Assembly: GCF_016745275.1 (NCBI RefSeq)
Contig: NZ_JADOEP010000003.1
Location: 124,001 to 188,000 of the forward strand
Origin: Enterococcus sp. BWB1-3
GTDB lineage: Bacteria; Bacillota; Bacilli; Lactobacillales; Enterococcaceae
DNA: 64,000 bases
Direction: 5' to 3'
Part shown: one piece after another, positions 53,152 through 62,901 of the stretch
Numbering within the stretch: the first letter of the stretch is position 1
Layout: each line of letters starts with the position of its first letter
The notes under the pieces: generated by a model
Told to the model about the DNA's origin: nothing
Database searches by the model: none
What the model saw: the letters and a program-made list of their open reading frames with translations, nothing else
Position numbers and translations under genes: made by a program

Positions 53152-55578
53152 TTAAATAAAATTCATCGGCTCTGCATCAATCGATACTTTCAACCCTTTG
53201 GCTGCTCCTGCCTGCGTATCCGTTAAGATTTTCTCCAGCAGCTCCTGAAGCCGAGCCTCTTTTTTATATTTGATAATCATTTGATAGTAATAGCGATTAT
53301 TTATCCTCATAATTGCTTTAGGTGTCGGCCCCAACAAAAGACTTTGATCTGAAAGTCCTTCCTGAAGCTCTTTCATAATCGAAAACATTTGCTTGGCAGC
53401 AACATTTTCTTCCGGATGGCTGGCTGTAATCTGAACTGTAAAATAAAACGGCGGATAATCGCCTCGATGACGAATCTGCATTTCCTTTTGATAAAAGGCT
53501 TCATAATTCTGGATTCTTGCCAGCTGAATCGCATAGTGGTCCGGATTAAAGGACTGAATCACTACTTCACCGGGTTTTTCTGCCCGCCCTGCTCTGCCGC
53601 TGACCTGTGTAAGAAGTTGAAACGTTCGTTCACTTGAACGAAAATCAGGCAGATTCAACGCGGTATCTGCATTTAAAACCCCTACCAGTGTGACATTAGG
53701 GAAGTCTAACCCTTTTGCAATCATCTGCGTACCAAGTAGTATGTCCGCCTCCTGATTCTCAAAAGCAGAAAGAATCCGTTCATGTGCTCCTTTACGACGC
53801 GTCGTATCAACATCCATTCTCAAAATTCGTGCCCCGGGTAAAAGCTGCTGCAGTTCTTCTTCTACTTTCTGCGTACCCGTACCATAGTAGCGGATTTTAT
53901 CACTGCTGCAGTTTGGACATTGATGGGGAATCCCTTCCTCATGTCCACAGTAATGGCATTTCATTGTTTTTGTATCCATGTGCAGCGTCAGTGAGATATC
54001 ACAGTTTGGACAAGGCACAACAAAGCCGCAGTCCCTGCACATAACAAAGGATGAATATCCTCTCCGATTGAGCAGCAGCACACTTTGTTCTTTACGCTCC
54101 AATCTCTCTTGAAGCTTATTCTGAAGCAGCTGAGAAAAGGTTGAAATATTCTTTTGTCTGACCTCTGAGCGCATATCAATCACATCAATCTGAGGCAGTG
54201 ACGCTGCACTGTTTGCACGTTGGGTCAACAGCAAATGCCTATAGACTTTTTTCTGTGCACGAGCTCTGGATTCAAGTGAAGGAGTGGCACTTCCCAGGAT
54301 GACAGGACAATGATGATATGCTCCCCGCCAAATAGCTAAATCTCTGGCGTGATATCTGGGCGTTTCTTCCTGTTTATAGCTGGCTTCATGTTCTTCATCA
54401 ATGATGATGACCCCTAGATCAGATAACGGGGCAAATATTGCCGAACGCGCACCAACCACTACCTGTGCTTCTCCCCGCTCAATTTTCCGCCATTCATCAT
54501 AACGTTCACCATGAGACAATCCACTGTGCAGCACTGCTACTTGTTCCCCAAAACGACTTTTAAATCTCTGAACCATTTGAGGTGTTAATGAAATCTCCGG
54601 TACCAGCATAATCGCTGTTTTCTTCTGTTCAAGCACTTCAGCAATCACCTGAAGGTAAACTTCCGTCTTCCCGCTTCCGGTGATTCCTTCCAGTAAATAT
54701 GTATCAGATGATTCTGTTTTCATGGAATACGTGATTTCTTCTACTGCTGTCCGCTGTTCTTCATTCAACAGCAGTGCTTCTGTCTTTTCAAATTCCCGGT
54801 CAGCAAAGGGATCTCTGTAAGTTTCTTTTTCTATAAACCGCAGCCAGCCTTTTTTCTGCGCATCGTTTAATACAGCCGTGCTGAATCCCAGATCCTTCAT
54901 TTCTTTTACAGCGACTGTCTGCTCCTGTCCCAGGCTTTGTAAATAATATAACAGCTCTTCTTTTTTTTTGGCTCCTTTGCGCAATGCTTCCTTTTCCTCT
55001 TGAAGCCGTTCAAAATCCATCGCTGCCTGAATATACCGAACTGTTTTTACTTTATTTTTCGTTTGGACTTCATAGCGAATATCAACTTTTTGCTCTGCAC
55101 GCAGCTGCATCAGTTTCGGCAGAATGTTTCTCTCAACTGCTTCTTCCCATGGAATTTCATCAAGACCATAAAACAGCTCATCTTGAAGTTCTTCCGCAAT
55201 TTCATCAGTCAGATAAATATATTTATGATAGGCTGCACGCATAACACTTGGCAGCATCGTCTGTAAACATGTAATTTTAAAGGAAAATGTTTTAGTTTTC
55301 ATATATTCTGCCAGTTCCAGCATTTCTTCATCCAAAACGGGCTTTAAATCGAGGATTGAAATAATCTCTTTCCATTCATACTCAGAGAGCTGTTCATCAG
55401 AAAGCTGTCCAAGACCAACTATAAAGCCCTGAACATGACGATCTCCCCGACCAAAGGGAACCTCCACTCTCATGCCCACAACTATCTGACTGCTTAAGTT
55501 TGAAGGAATCAGATAGGTAAACGGCTGATCTGTCTGCATCGCCGGAATGTCTACAATTATTTGTGCAGCGTTCTTCAT
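53152..55578 (-). CDS. priA: Primosomal protein N' (replication restart helicase PriA)
   Basis: 808-residue helicase that reloads the replisome at broken forks. The N-terminal DNA-binding domain precedes helicase motifs GITGSGKTEVYL, IIIDEEHEASYKQ, LGSATPSLES and SGRAGRAEKPG, with eight cysteines of the zinc sites in CRDCGFVVPCPNCD and CHYCG to CPNC. It begins the priA-def-fmt-rsmB run. coaBC, which usually lies upstream in Bacillus, is absent. Confidence 0.96.
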   Translation of the reverse strand: MKNAAQIIVDIPAMQTDQPFTYLIPSNLSSQIVVGMRVEVPFGRGDRHVQGFIVGLGQLSDEQLSEYEWKEIISILDLKPVLDEEMLELAEYMKTKTFSFKITCLQTMLPSVMRAAYHKYIYLTDEIAEELQDELFYGLDEIPWEEAVERNILPKLMQLRAEQKVDIRYEVQTKNKVKTVRYIQAAMDFERLQEEKEALRKGAKKKEELLYYLQSLGQEQTVAVKEMKDLGFSTAVLNDAQKKGWLRFIEKETYRDPFADREFEKTEALLLNEEQRTAVEEITYSMKTESSDTYLLEGITGSGKTEVYLQVIAEVLEQKKTAIMLVPEISLTPQMVQRFKSRFGEQVAVLHSGLSHGERYDEWRKIERGEAQVVVGARSAIFAPLSDLGVIIIDEEHEASYKQEETPRYHARDLAIWRGAYHHCPVILGSATPSLESRARAQKKVYRHLLLTQRANSAASLPQIDVIDMRSEVRQKNISTFSQLLQNKLQERLERKEQSVLLLNRRGYSSFVMCRDCGFVVPCPNCDISLTLHMDTKTMKCHYCGHEEGIPHQCPNCSSDKIRYYGTGTQKVEEELQQLLPGARILRMDVDTTRRKGAHERILSAFENQEADILLGTQMIAKGLDFPNVTLVGVLNADTALNLPDFRSSERTFQLLTQVSGRAGRAEKPGEVVIQSFNPDHYAIQLARIQNYEAFYQKEMQIRHRGDYPPFYFTVQITASHPEENVAAKQMFSIMKELQEGLSDQSLLLGPTPKAIMRINNRYYYQMIIKYKKEARLQELLEKILTDTQAGAAKGLKVSIDAEPMNFI

Positions 55579-55717
55579 TCTGATCCTTCCTTTCTATGTA
55601 CTGAAAATCTCTTTGCTTATTGTACTAAAGAATCCGACTTTTGTCTTGCTGCTCCGCCGTTTCTTAATAAAAAGACACAGTGCTTTATGCAGCTGCAGCC
55701 TAATTCCAATTAGTTTT

Positions 55718-55879
55718 AGGGCGTGTCTGAAAAGTTAATGGCATTCGAATTTTTCAGTGATTTTTGTTGAAATCAAGGAAGAAAACACAGCTTATGTGGT
55801 TCATAAGCGGGTATTTATGACGATGAGTTCGATAAAAATCATCAAACTATTCGCCGCTTGAATTTTCAGACATGTCCTA
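55718..55879. repeat. Dispersed intergenic repeat, copy C
   Basis: TAGGGCGTGTCTGAAAA (55718-55734) and, inverted, TTTTCAGACATGTCCTA (55863-55879) match at 15 of 17 positions and bound a 162-base non-coding unit. Its right end (GCCGCTTGAATTTTCAGAC) is close to that of copy B and similar to copy A, so the three belong to one family. Confidence 0.65.
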
Positions 55880-55905
55880 GGTATTCTCACTGAATTAGTT
55901 TAAAT

Positions 55906-55942
55906 AAAAAAAACGGCTGGGAGTCAGTAATTGCCCCAGCCA
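55906..55942 (-). terminator. Terminator of the gmk-rpoZ operon
   Basis: GGCTGGG and CCCAGCC form a stem followed by eight Ts on the minus strand, directly after rpoZ. Confidence 0.85.
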
Positions 55943-55954
55943 ACTAGTTCTATT

Positions 55955-56260
55955 TTATAACTTGCTTTCTTCCCGAATGCGCTCTTCCAGTTCTCTCTGT
56001 TCCTGATCTTTCGCCATTCGCTGCTCTTCTTTCGCTGCACGGATACGCTCGCGTTTTTCTTCAGGATTTGGATCATTGATAACCATTGCAGCATCAATTT
56101 CTTCCAATGCACGACCAACACTTTTTACAGATTCAAAGCTTTCAATGGTCGGCTGCGCTCCGGCTTCCAATTCATGAGCACGTTTACTTGCCAGAATAAC
56201 CAAAGAGTATTTCGACGGAACTTCTTCCAATAATGAATCAATAGACGGTTTTAGCATCAT
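55955..56260 (-). CDS. rpoZ: RNA polymerase omega subunit
   Basis: 101-residue small subunit that helps assemble RNA polymerase. The N-terminus [19 protein letters not shown] and [14 protein letters not shown] are the conserved core; the C-terminal third is a charged helix ([15 protein letters not shown]). It starts five bases after gmk with AAAGGAGAT as ribosome site; either of two adjacent ATGs could be used. Confidence 0.95.
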   Translation of the reverse strand: MMLKPSIDSLLEEVPSKYSLVILASKRAHELEAGAQPTIESFESVKSVGRALEEIDAAMVINDPNPEEKRERIRAAKEEQRMAKDQEQRELEERIREESKL

Positions 56261-56265
56261 TTTGG

Positions 56266-57221
<956 letters not shown>

Positions 57222-57509
57222 CTAAATCCCCATATTGGACAATATATTGACCACACCCATCAATTCATCGCGGCGTTTCATTTGTTTTTCAGCGGGTCCG
57301 TCAACTTCCTCTGCATCCACTCGAACGATGTAACGTCGGTCCATCGTTATAAACTTATCCTCATTGACTTGAATATTCAACACCTGATCTGTATAAGAAA
57401 CACAGGCATCCTGCCATGCTTCAAAGGGTTCTTTCTCAGTCAGAACCTCTCTTTTAATTACTGACTTTCCGCTCAATTCATGAAATGTTATATCATAATA
57501 TTTTGTCAT
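57222..57509 (-). CDS. Conserved hypothetical protein
   Basis: 95-residue small soluble protein starting MTKYYDITFHELSGKSVIKR, with an alternating hydrophobic pattern suggesting a compact beta-rich fold (VLNIQVNEDKFITMDRRYIVRVDAEEVD). The start is set by GAGGTGA; a longer frame exists. I do not recognise a function. Confidence 0.7.
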   Translation of the reverse strand: MTKYYDITFHELSGKSVIKREVLTEKEPFEAWQDACVSYTDQVLNIQVNEDKFITMDRRYIVRVDAEEVDGPAEKQMKRRDELMGVVNILSNMGI

Positions 57510-57599
57510 TCTTCTCACCTCATTATCATTCTGCTCTTTAATTATAGCGTTAAAGGAAAAGGACTGTAACATAAGTATGTCTGAGTCCCCTAAAACCAA

Positions 57600-57999
57600 A
57601 TCAGTTGATATGATCGAAGCGCAGCGGAGTGTATCTATTCTCAGTTATTCATTCTATGAATAGTGTTCTTTGACAATTTTCGGATATTCCGCCTTATTGT
57701 CATAAATCACTACGATTGACCTGTCAGAGTAGATAATACCTGACTGGTTCTTGATGCTCCTGCGATTACTCGTCGCAGTTAAGTTCGTGCACGTGCTCCT
57801 GCGGTTACTCGTCGCAGTTAAGTTCATACACGTGCTCCTGCGGTTACTCGTCGCAGTTAAGTTCATACACGTGCTCCTGCGATTACTCGTCGCAGTTAAG
57901 TTCATACACGTGCTCCTACGGTTACTCGTCACAGTTAAGTTCATGCATGTGCTCCTGCGATTACTCGTCGCATGGAGAAGCTTTGTCACACCCTCACTC
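57600..57999. other. Non-coding gap downstream of yicC
   Basis: Holds the six-unit 39-bp array and otherwise no gene. A 123-codon minus-strand frame across the array reads as a 13-residue repeat (TSNRRSTCMNLTA) and overlaps the yicC end; it is judged an artefact of the repeat. Confidence 0.5.
57756..57975. repeat. 39-bp tandem array (six units)
   Basis: GCTCCTGCGNTTACTCGTCG starts at 57756, 57795, 57834, 57873, 57912 and 57951, exactly 39 bases apart, with few differences between units. TGCGA/TCGCA in each unit can form a short hairpin. The core matches the units in copies A and B. Confidence 0.85.
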
Positions 58000-58884
58000 C
58001 TATTCGATATTTTGAATCTGTTCACGGATCTTTTCCAAAATTGTTTTCAACTGTACCACATAATTTTTGATTTCTATCGGACTGGATTTTGAACCAATCG
58101 TATTTACTTCCCTGTTGATCTCCTGAATAAGAAAATCCAGTTCCCTTCCAACAGGCTCTTCCTGCTCTAACAATTCTTCTAATTTATTAATATGAATTGC
58201 CAGCCGGTCCAGCTCTTCATGAATATCTCCTTTTTCCAGAAGGATAGCCATCTCAGTCAGAAGTCTGGTTTCATCCACAGATGTTTCCAGCCAGTCACGC
58301 AGCTTTTGTTCAAATTTATCACGATAATCAGATTCATATAATTCTGTAAACTCTCCAAGCCGAGCAACCAGATTGGAAAAATCATTTGAATACTCAAACA
58401 AAATTTGTTTAATCTTTTCACCTTCTTGATATCGGCTGCTGTCCACTTTATTAATAGCTGCTTCAACAGCAGCCAGTAAACAAGACTCAAGCTCTGCATC
58501 TGTTTCTTTTCCTTCGACTATTTCAACATAGTCGGAATTATTCAACAGCTGATTCAGACTTGCTGACGGATCAAATGTATTTTCTCCGTATTGAGTGTAT
58601 ATTTCTTCTTTAATTTCCTGCAGCAGCTGATGGATTAATGACCAGTGAACATGAACTGCTTTACTGCCTTCCCCTATTTTTTTCAGATTGATAAAGACTT
58701 CTACCCGTCCTCTTTGAAGCCGTTCTTTAATTTTTTGTCGGATTGCCAGTTCAAAAGAATTGGCCTCTTTCGGCATTCTAAGCTGCATATCCAAAAAACG
58801 GTGATTAACGGTTTTTATTTCTACATCAATTTCATAGTGTTCACATTCTGTTTTTTCTTTCCCAAATCCAGTCATACTTTTCAT
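58000..58884 (-). CDS. YicC/YloC family endoribonuclease
   Basis: 294-residue protein with the family N-terminus MTGFGKEKTE and C-terminal block LDFLIQEINREVNTIGSKS. YicC-type proteins are endoribonucleases involved in RNA turnover. In Bacillus the homologue lies close to gmk; here a hypothetical gene and a repeat array lie between them. The last codons run into the left edge of the array region. Confidence 0.9.
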   Translation of the reverse strand: MKSMTGFGKEKTECEHYEIDVEIKTVNHRFLDMQLRMPKEANSFELAIRQKIKERLQRGRVEVFINLKKIGEGSKAVHVHWSLIHQLLQEIKEEIYTQYGENTFDPSASLNQLLNNSDYVEIVEGKETDAELESCLLAAVEAAINKVDSSRYQEGEKIKQILFEYSNDFSNLVARLGEFTELYESDYRDKFEQKLRDWLETSVDETRLLTEMAILLEKGDIHEELDRLAIHINKLEELLEQEEPVGRELDFLIQEINREVNTIGSKSSPIEIKNYVVQLKTILEKIREQIQNIE

Positions 58885-58900
58885 TGACAGGGTGTCCTTT

Positions 58901-59116
58901 CTACATGGATTTCAGTGTTTCACGCAAGGTTTCAAATTCCTCATTTGTCAGTGTAATGCCCTTACCCATCTTTTCATGACCAGGCGCCCAGTCACGCAGA
59001 TCAAATTTAGGCGGACGTTCATTCCAGCTCACCAAGTTCAGTTCTTTCCGCCAGCCTTTCGCATTTTCGGAAAGTACTGCAATTTCTTCTACGATTTCAT
59101 ATGAAAATTCAGCCAA
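58901..59116 (-). CDS. YdbC family protein, PC4-like
   Basis: 71-residue protein with the YdbC pattern GWRKELNLVSWNERPPKFDLRDW and KMGKGITLTNEEF, a fold like eukaryotic PC4 that binds single-stranded nucleic acid. The start is TTG, ten bases after GGGAG. It lies three bases after the patatin gene stop, in one transcript with it. Confidence 0.88.
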   Translation of the reverse strand: MAEFSYEIVEEIAVLSENAKGWRKELNLVSWNERPPKFDLRDWAPGHEKMGKGITLTNEEFETLRETLKSM

Positions 59117-59119
59117 TAG

Positions 59120-60808
59120 TTATCTTCTCCCTTTTTGTATATATTCGTTCATCAATACTTCCAGCACCATAGCCGGCAGTCGTTCAAACAAGACTGACAA
59201 ACGCCGTTGTTTCTCTTCAGCTTCTACATTTAAAAAATTTGTCATCAACTGAAATTGTCTCTTATCCGATAAAAGAAAAAATTCATCATAATATCTTCCC
59301 AGCCATTCCTGAACAGAAATCATCCCGTCAAAAGAATTTTCCGGCAGGCTTTCTTCTCCGTCTTTTTCCAGCAGTTGAATAAATTCAGTAACTGTATAAA
59401 GCTTATTTGGAGGAATATCTCTTTGTTTTCCAAGAAGCTCCAGTAAAACAAGACTGATATTTTCCTCATACACCCTGTCTTTATAATATCTACGCAATTT
59501 CTGATAGATTCTCTTTCGGGATTCCCCGTTTTTCCACAAAGACAGTGAATAATTCTTTTTTATATAGCGGAAAAAGCTTTTCTGAATGGAGACTGCTTTT
59601 TTTAAATCTTCATCAAAAGTATACCAATAACCGTTATATTTTTGAAATGCTTTCATGGTTTCCAAATAGCCCAGCTGGATATTTACCTTTGAACGTATCC
59701 CATCAAACAACAGCACATTCCCCAATGTCCATGGGGTTTTCAGCACAATTTTCGGTTGCGAGTCCGGCAGTTCCGTTCGTTTTGAAAAGCCCGGTCCCTT
59801 TACATCTGCTACAATATATTCTGTAGCTCCATTTTGAAAAGCAACATCTATCGGAACATTATTTCTATAACCGCCATCAATATAAAATTTTTCATCAATC
59901 ACTGCAGCAGCCATTGCCGGAAAAAAAGAAGATGATGCCAAAAGCCATTGTTTCTGCTGGTTATTCTTACAAGAATTGAAATGAATTACCCGCTCAGTCA
60001 CACCAGGCAGCTCTGTTGTTACTATATAAAATTCCTGTTTTGCCGATTTGAGCTTTTCTTCTGAAAAGGTATCATCCAGCAACTGCTGTAAAGGTTGAGT
60101 TGAAACTCCCTTTGATTGTATGGCTGCCAAAGTGAAGGAAGCGATTTGTCCCAATAATTCAGACAATGTATTTTTCGATGACACCTTCATTGGAAAAGAA
60201 AGGATTTTCTTAGTCTCAATTTTTTCCCACATTTCTTTGGCCCGTTCAAAATCATCCTGAATAATCAAAGCCCCGTTTAATGCACCGACTGATGTTCCGG
60301 TAATCAGCTCAAATGGAATTTCAAGTTCTTTTAGTGCCTGCCAGACCCCGATCTGATACGCGCCTCTTGCTCCACCGCCACCCAAAACCAGTGCCGTGTG
60401 GTAATGAAGTTTCCTGCTTGCTGTTCCGTCATCAGTAAAAAAATACTCATGCTTCTCCAATACAGCTTGTTCCATATGTGATAACGGCTGCGCAAATGTC
60501 ATTCGTATTTCAGATTGAAACCTTGTTTTACCGATGAGTTCCAATCCATCGAAAATCAGTTTCCAATTCATCCAGGAAATATCTCTCGTCATTAAGTTGA
60601 CAATACTTTCTCCTGATATTGTCGCAAACAGCACAGGCTGACTGTTTTTCAGCACGACATAATGATCTGCCTCCATTATTTCCAACTGTTCCAAAAACTG
60701 CTGATGCGCAGCAGAATGTTCTTTATAGAAAGGTAATGGCAAAGTGCTGACCTGAATAGCTGAAGCAATATCATACTTATCAGAAGGAACCAGTTTTAGT
60801 ACATTCAC
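59120..60808 (-). CDS. Patatin-like phospholipase
   Basis: 562-residue serine hydrolase. After a 135-residue N-terminal part of unknown role comes the patatin core: GGGGARGAYQIGVWQAL (oxyanion loop), GTSVGALNGAL (nucleophile elbow GxSxG) and the catalytic Asp in YIDGGYRNN. The rest (residues 350-562) is helical. The start is GTG, with GGAGG nine bases upstream. It probably acts on membrane lipids or fatty acid esters; the substrate is unknown. Confidence 0.87.
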   Translation of the reverse strand: MNVLKLVPSDKYDIASAIQVSTLPLPFYKEHSAAHQQFLEQLEIMEADHYVVLKNSQPVLFATISGESIVNLMTRDISWMNWKLIFDGLELIGKTRFQSEIRMTFAQPLSHMEQAVLEKHEYFFTDDGTASRKLHYHTALVLGGGGARGAYQIGVWQALKELEIPFELITGTSVGALNGALIIQDDFERAKEMWEKIETKKILSFPMKVSSKNTLSELLGQIASFTLAAIQSKGVSTQPLQQLLDDTFSEEKLKSAKQEFYIVTTELPGVTERVIHFNSCKNNQQKQWLLASSSFFPAMAAAVIDEKFYIDGGYRNNVPIDVAFQNGATEYIVADVKGPGFSKRTELPDSQPKIVLKTPWTLGNVLLFDGIRSKVNIQLGYLETMKAFQKYNGYWYTFDEDLKKAVSIQKSFFRYIKKNYSLSLWKNGESRKRIYQKLRRYYKDRVYEENISLVLLELLGKQRDIPPNKLYTVTEFIQLLEKDGEESLPENSFDGMISVQEWLGRYYDEFFLLSDKRQFQLMTNFLNVEAEEKQRRLSVLFERLPAMVLEVLMNEYIQKGRR

Positions 60809-61022
60809 GATGACACACCTCCTCCACTAAAGTATAGCAGAAAAAAAGGAATTACTCTTTTTGCACCCTATTATTCTTTATAAAATCCAGAGTATTCGAC
60901 CTGCAGTTATTTACATTATTATTTAACTTGTAAAATTTATTTCTGAAAAGAAATTTATTTTTCAATTAGCATATCTTAATTATGAAAATAAATAAATTAG
61001 ATAGACGCTTCTTTAGATTATG
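60809..61022. other. Gap upstream of the patatin gene
   Basis: No gene; AT-rich, probably with the patatin promoter. Confidence 0.3.
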
Positions 61023-61056
61023 AAAAAGGAACTGCCCTCTCTTGGATAACAGTTCC
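61023..61056 (-). terminator. catE terminator
   Basis: AGGAACTG and CAGTTCCT stem with TTTTTC following on the minus strand. Confidence 0.8.
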
Positions 61057-61081
61057 TGAATTACATACTTTTACCTGCTTG

Positions 61082-61948
61082 TTACTCTATTTCAATTCGT
61101 ACGTTAATTCCGCTTGGGTCCGGCAGCAAAATAGAAGCTTCCGTCTCACTGATGATTATTTCTCCATTCTTTTCCACATTCCTTTTTACCTTAGTCAAAG
61201 CGGCTTTATCCGGAACAAGTATCGTAAAGAAATCGAGTCCAAGATCTTTTTCATCAGGAGCCGGCAATCCTCTTCCTGTCCAGACATTTGTTCCAATGTG
61301 GTGATGATAGCTTCCTGCTGCAAAAAAGCTGGCATATTGACCAAAGTGATCTTTCAACCCCATGCCTAATGTGTTCATATAGAAATTTTCAGTTTGCTCC
61401 AGATCTGAAACAGAAAGATGAATGTGCCCTATTTTTGTACCTACAGGGAATTTATCTGTTTTTTCATCACGACTTGCCAAAACACCTTCTGCATCCATTT
61501 CGACTGTGATACCGATAATTTGTCCGTCTGGGCGAACATCCCATTTTGTTTCCGGTTTATCGCTATAAATTTCAATCCCGTTACCTTCCGGATCTTCCAG
61601 ATAGACAGCCTCGCTATAACCATGATCAGACGCCCCAATAATTGCAGTATTGTTTTTCAACAGGGAAAAAAGTGTATTGCCCAAATCTTTTCTTGTCGGC
61701 AGAAGAAAAGCTGTGTGATATAGACCAGCCTTTTTTGCTTTCATATTGGGATTCTGTACTTCTTTTAACTTCAGCAATTCCGTACTATTGCCTTTAATAC
61801 CCAATACTGCACTGTCACCATCTTTTCCCAGTATATCCAAACCGATAATCTCTGTATAAAAAGCCACTTGCTTTGATAGATTGGCTACTTTCAGCCCAAC
61901 AGTTCCTATATGGGCTGCATTGTTAATTGTAAATGTTTGTGCCATCAT
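61082..61948 (-). CDS. VOC family dioxygenase, CatE-like
   Basis: 288-residue protein with two vicinal-oxygen-chelate repeats (HIGTVGLKVANLSKQVAFY and HIHLSVSDLEQTENFYMNTLG). Metal ligands are expected at the first His of each repeat and the acidic residue near the C-terminus (VRIEIE). It resembles Bacillus CatE, a catechol 2,3-dioxygenase induced by quinones. GGAGG precedes the ATG pair. A palindrome between its promoter boxes suggests control by a MarR-type or similar repressor. Confidence 0.82.
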   Translation of the reverse strand: MMAQTFTINNAAHIGTVGLKVANLSKQVAFYTEIIGLDILGKDGDSAVLGIKGNSTELLKLKEVQNPNMKAKKAGLYHTAFLLPTRKDLGNTLFSLLKNNTAIIGASDHGYSEAVYLEDPEGNGIEIYSDKPETKWDVRPDGQIIGITVEMDAEGVLASRDEKTDKFPVGTKIGHIHLSVSDLEQTENFYMNTLGMGLKDHFGQYASFFAAGSYHHHIGTNVWTGRGLPAPDEKDLGLDFFTILVPDKAALTKVKRNVEKNGEIIISETEASILLPDPSGINVRIEIE

Positions 61949-61981
61949 GAGACCGCCTCCTAATATCTCTAACTTAACTTA

Positions 61982-62012
61982 ATTATATCACTTACTTTTA
62001 GTAAGTTAAAAC
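61982..62012 (-). promoter_or_regulatory. catE promoter with overlapping operator
   Basis: On the minus strand the -10 box is TATAAT (61982-61987). ACTTAC-TAAAA-GTAAGT (61990-62006) is a perfect six-base inverted repeat filling the spacer, where a bound repressor would block RNA polymerase. The -35 (TTTAAC) is weak. No regulator gene is nearby. Confidence 0.55.
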
Positions 62013-62500
62013 TTTTTGCTTCCGGCTTCTACAAATTTTTTGTACCTTAATTAGATTAATTGCAAAAAAGTACCCAATTTTCTTCTATTTTCATTTAAAA
62101 TAGAACTATAGATGTTCAGATAAGCAGAAGCAGTGAAATAATCAGTCTCTAGTTATAGCTGTTTCCTTTAAGGGAAGTGAAAAGAAGTTTTTAGAAGATA
62201 CATCCATCCTCTTCAACTTATTAGAGTAAATAGAAGACAGTCTTTTTATCTGCGGTGTATTTAGAAAATTTAATCAGTTGATCGTTCATTTTTTTCTAAA
62301 ATAACTGGTTTTATAAGACTGGAATGCATTATAATGGTATAGACTTCCTTACAGTACGATTTAAAAAATTTTGTGTTTTGACGAATATAAAATGAAATAG
62401 CATGACAAGCAGAACAATAAATCATAAGAGTTTAGCCCAATAAAAATACTTTTTAGAGTAAAAAAAGAATGTAGGACCTCACGATTCTGCAAAATAAAAG
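62013..62500. other. Gap before the carboxypeptidase leader
   Basis: No gene. A TATAAT at 62330-62335 could be the -10 box for the downstream gene, but I see no good -35. Confidence 0.35.
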
Positions 62501-62900
62501 CAGTTCATTTTCAAACATTAATGATGAACTGGTTTCAAATGAGAAAAGGAGTGCCTTTAGTTTTTAGCGATTCTATCGCTTAGAAATAACGGTCATCGGA
62601 CCTGAAAAATAGAAGCAGTTCATTTTCAAGTATTAATGATGAACTGGTTTCAAATGAGAAAAGGAGTGCCTTTAGTTTTTGGCGATTCTATCGCTTAGAA
62701 ATAACAGTCATCGGACCTGAAAAATAGAAGCAGTTCATTTTCAAGTATTAATGATGAACTGGTTTCAAATAAGAAAAGGAGTGCCTTTAGTTTTTAGCGA
62801 TTCTATCGCTTAGAAATAACGGTCATCGGACCTGAAAAATAGAAGCAGTTCATTTTCAAGTATTAATGATGAACTGGTTTCAAATAAGAAAAGGAGTTAT
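62501..62900 (+). repeat. 115-bp tandem repeats in the carboxypeptidase leader
   Basis: Units begin at 62501, 62616, 62731 and 62846, exactly 115 bases apart. Each opens with a stem-loop (CAGTTCAT with ATGAACTG) followed by AAAAGGAG; the first three continue into a second hairpin (AGCGATTCTATCGCT). In the fourth, AAAAGGAG serves the gene's ATG at 62902. Confidence 0.9.
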
Positions 62901-62901
62901 T

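Noticed and set aside
57756-57975. CRISPR-like regular array
   Set aside because: The units are contiguous 39-bp repeats with no variable spacers, and no cas gene is nearby.
57654-58025. 123-codon minus-strand frame with a 13-residue repeat
   Set aside because: Created by the in-register DNA repeat; no ribosome site and it overlaps the end of yicC.
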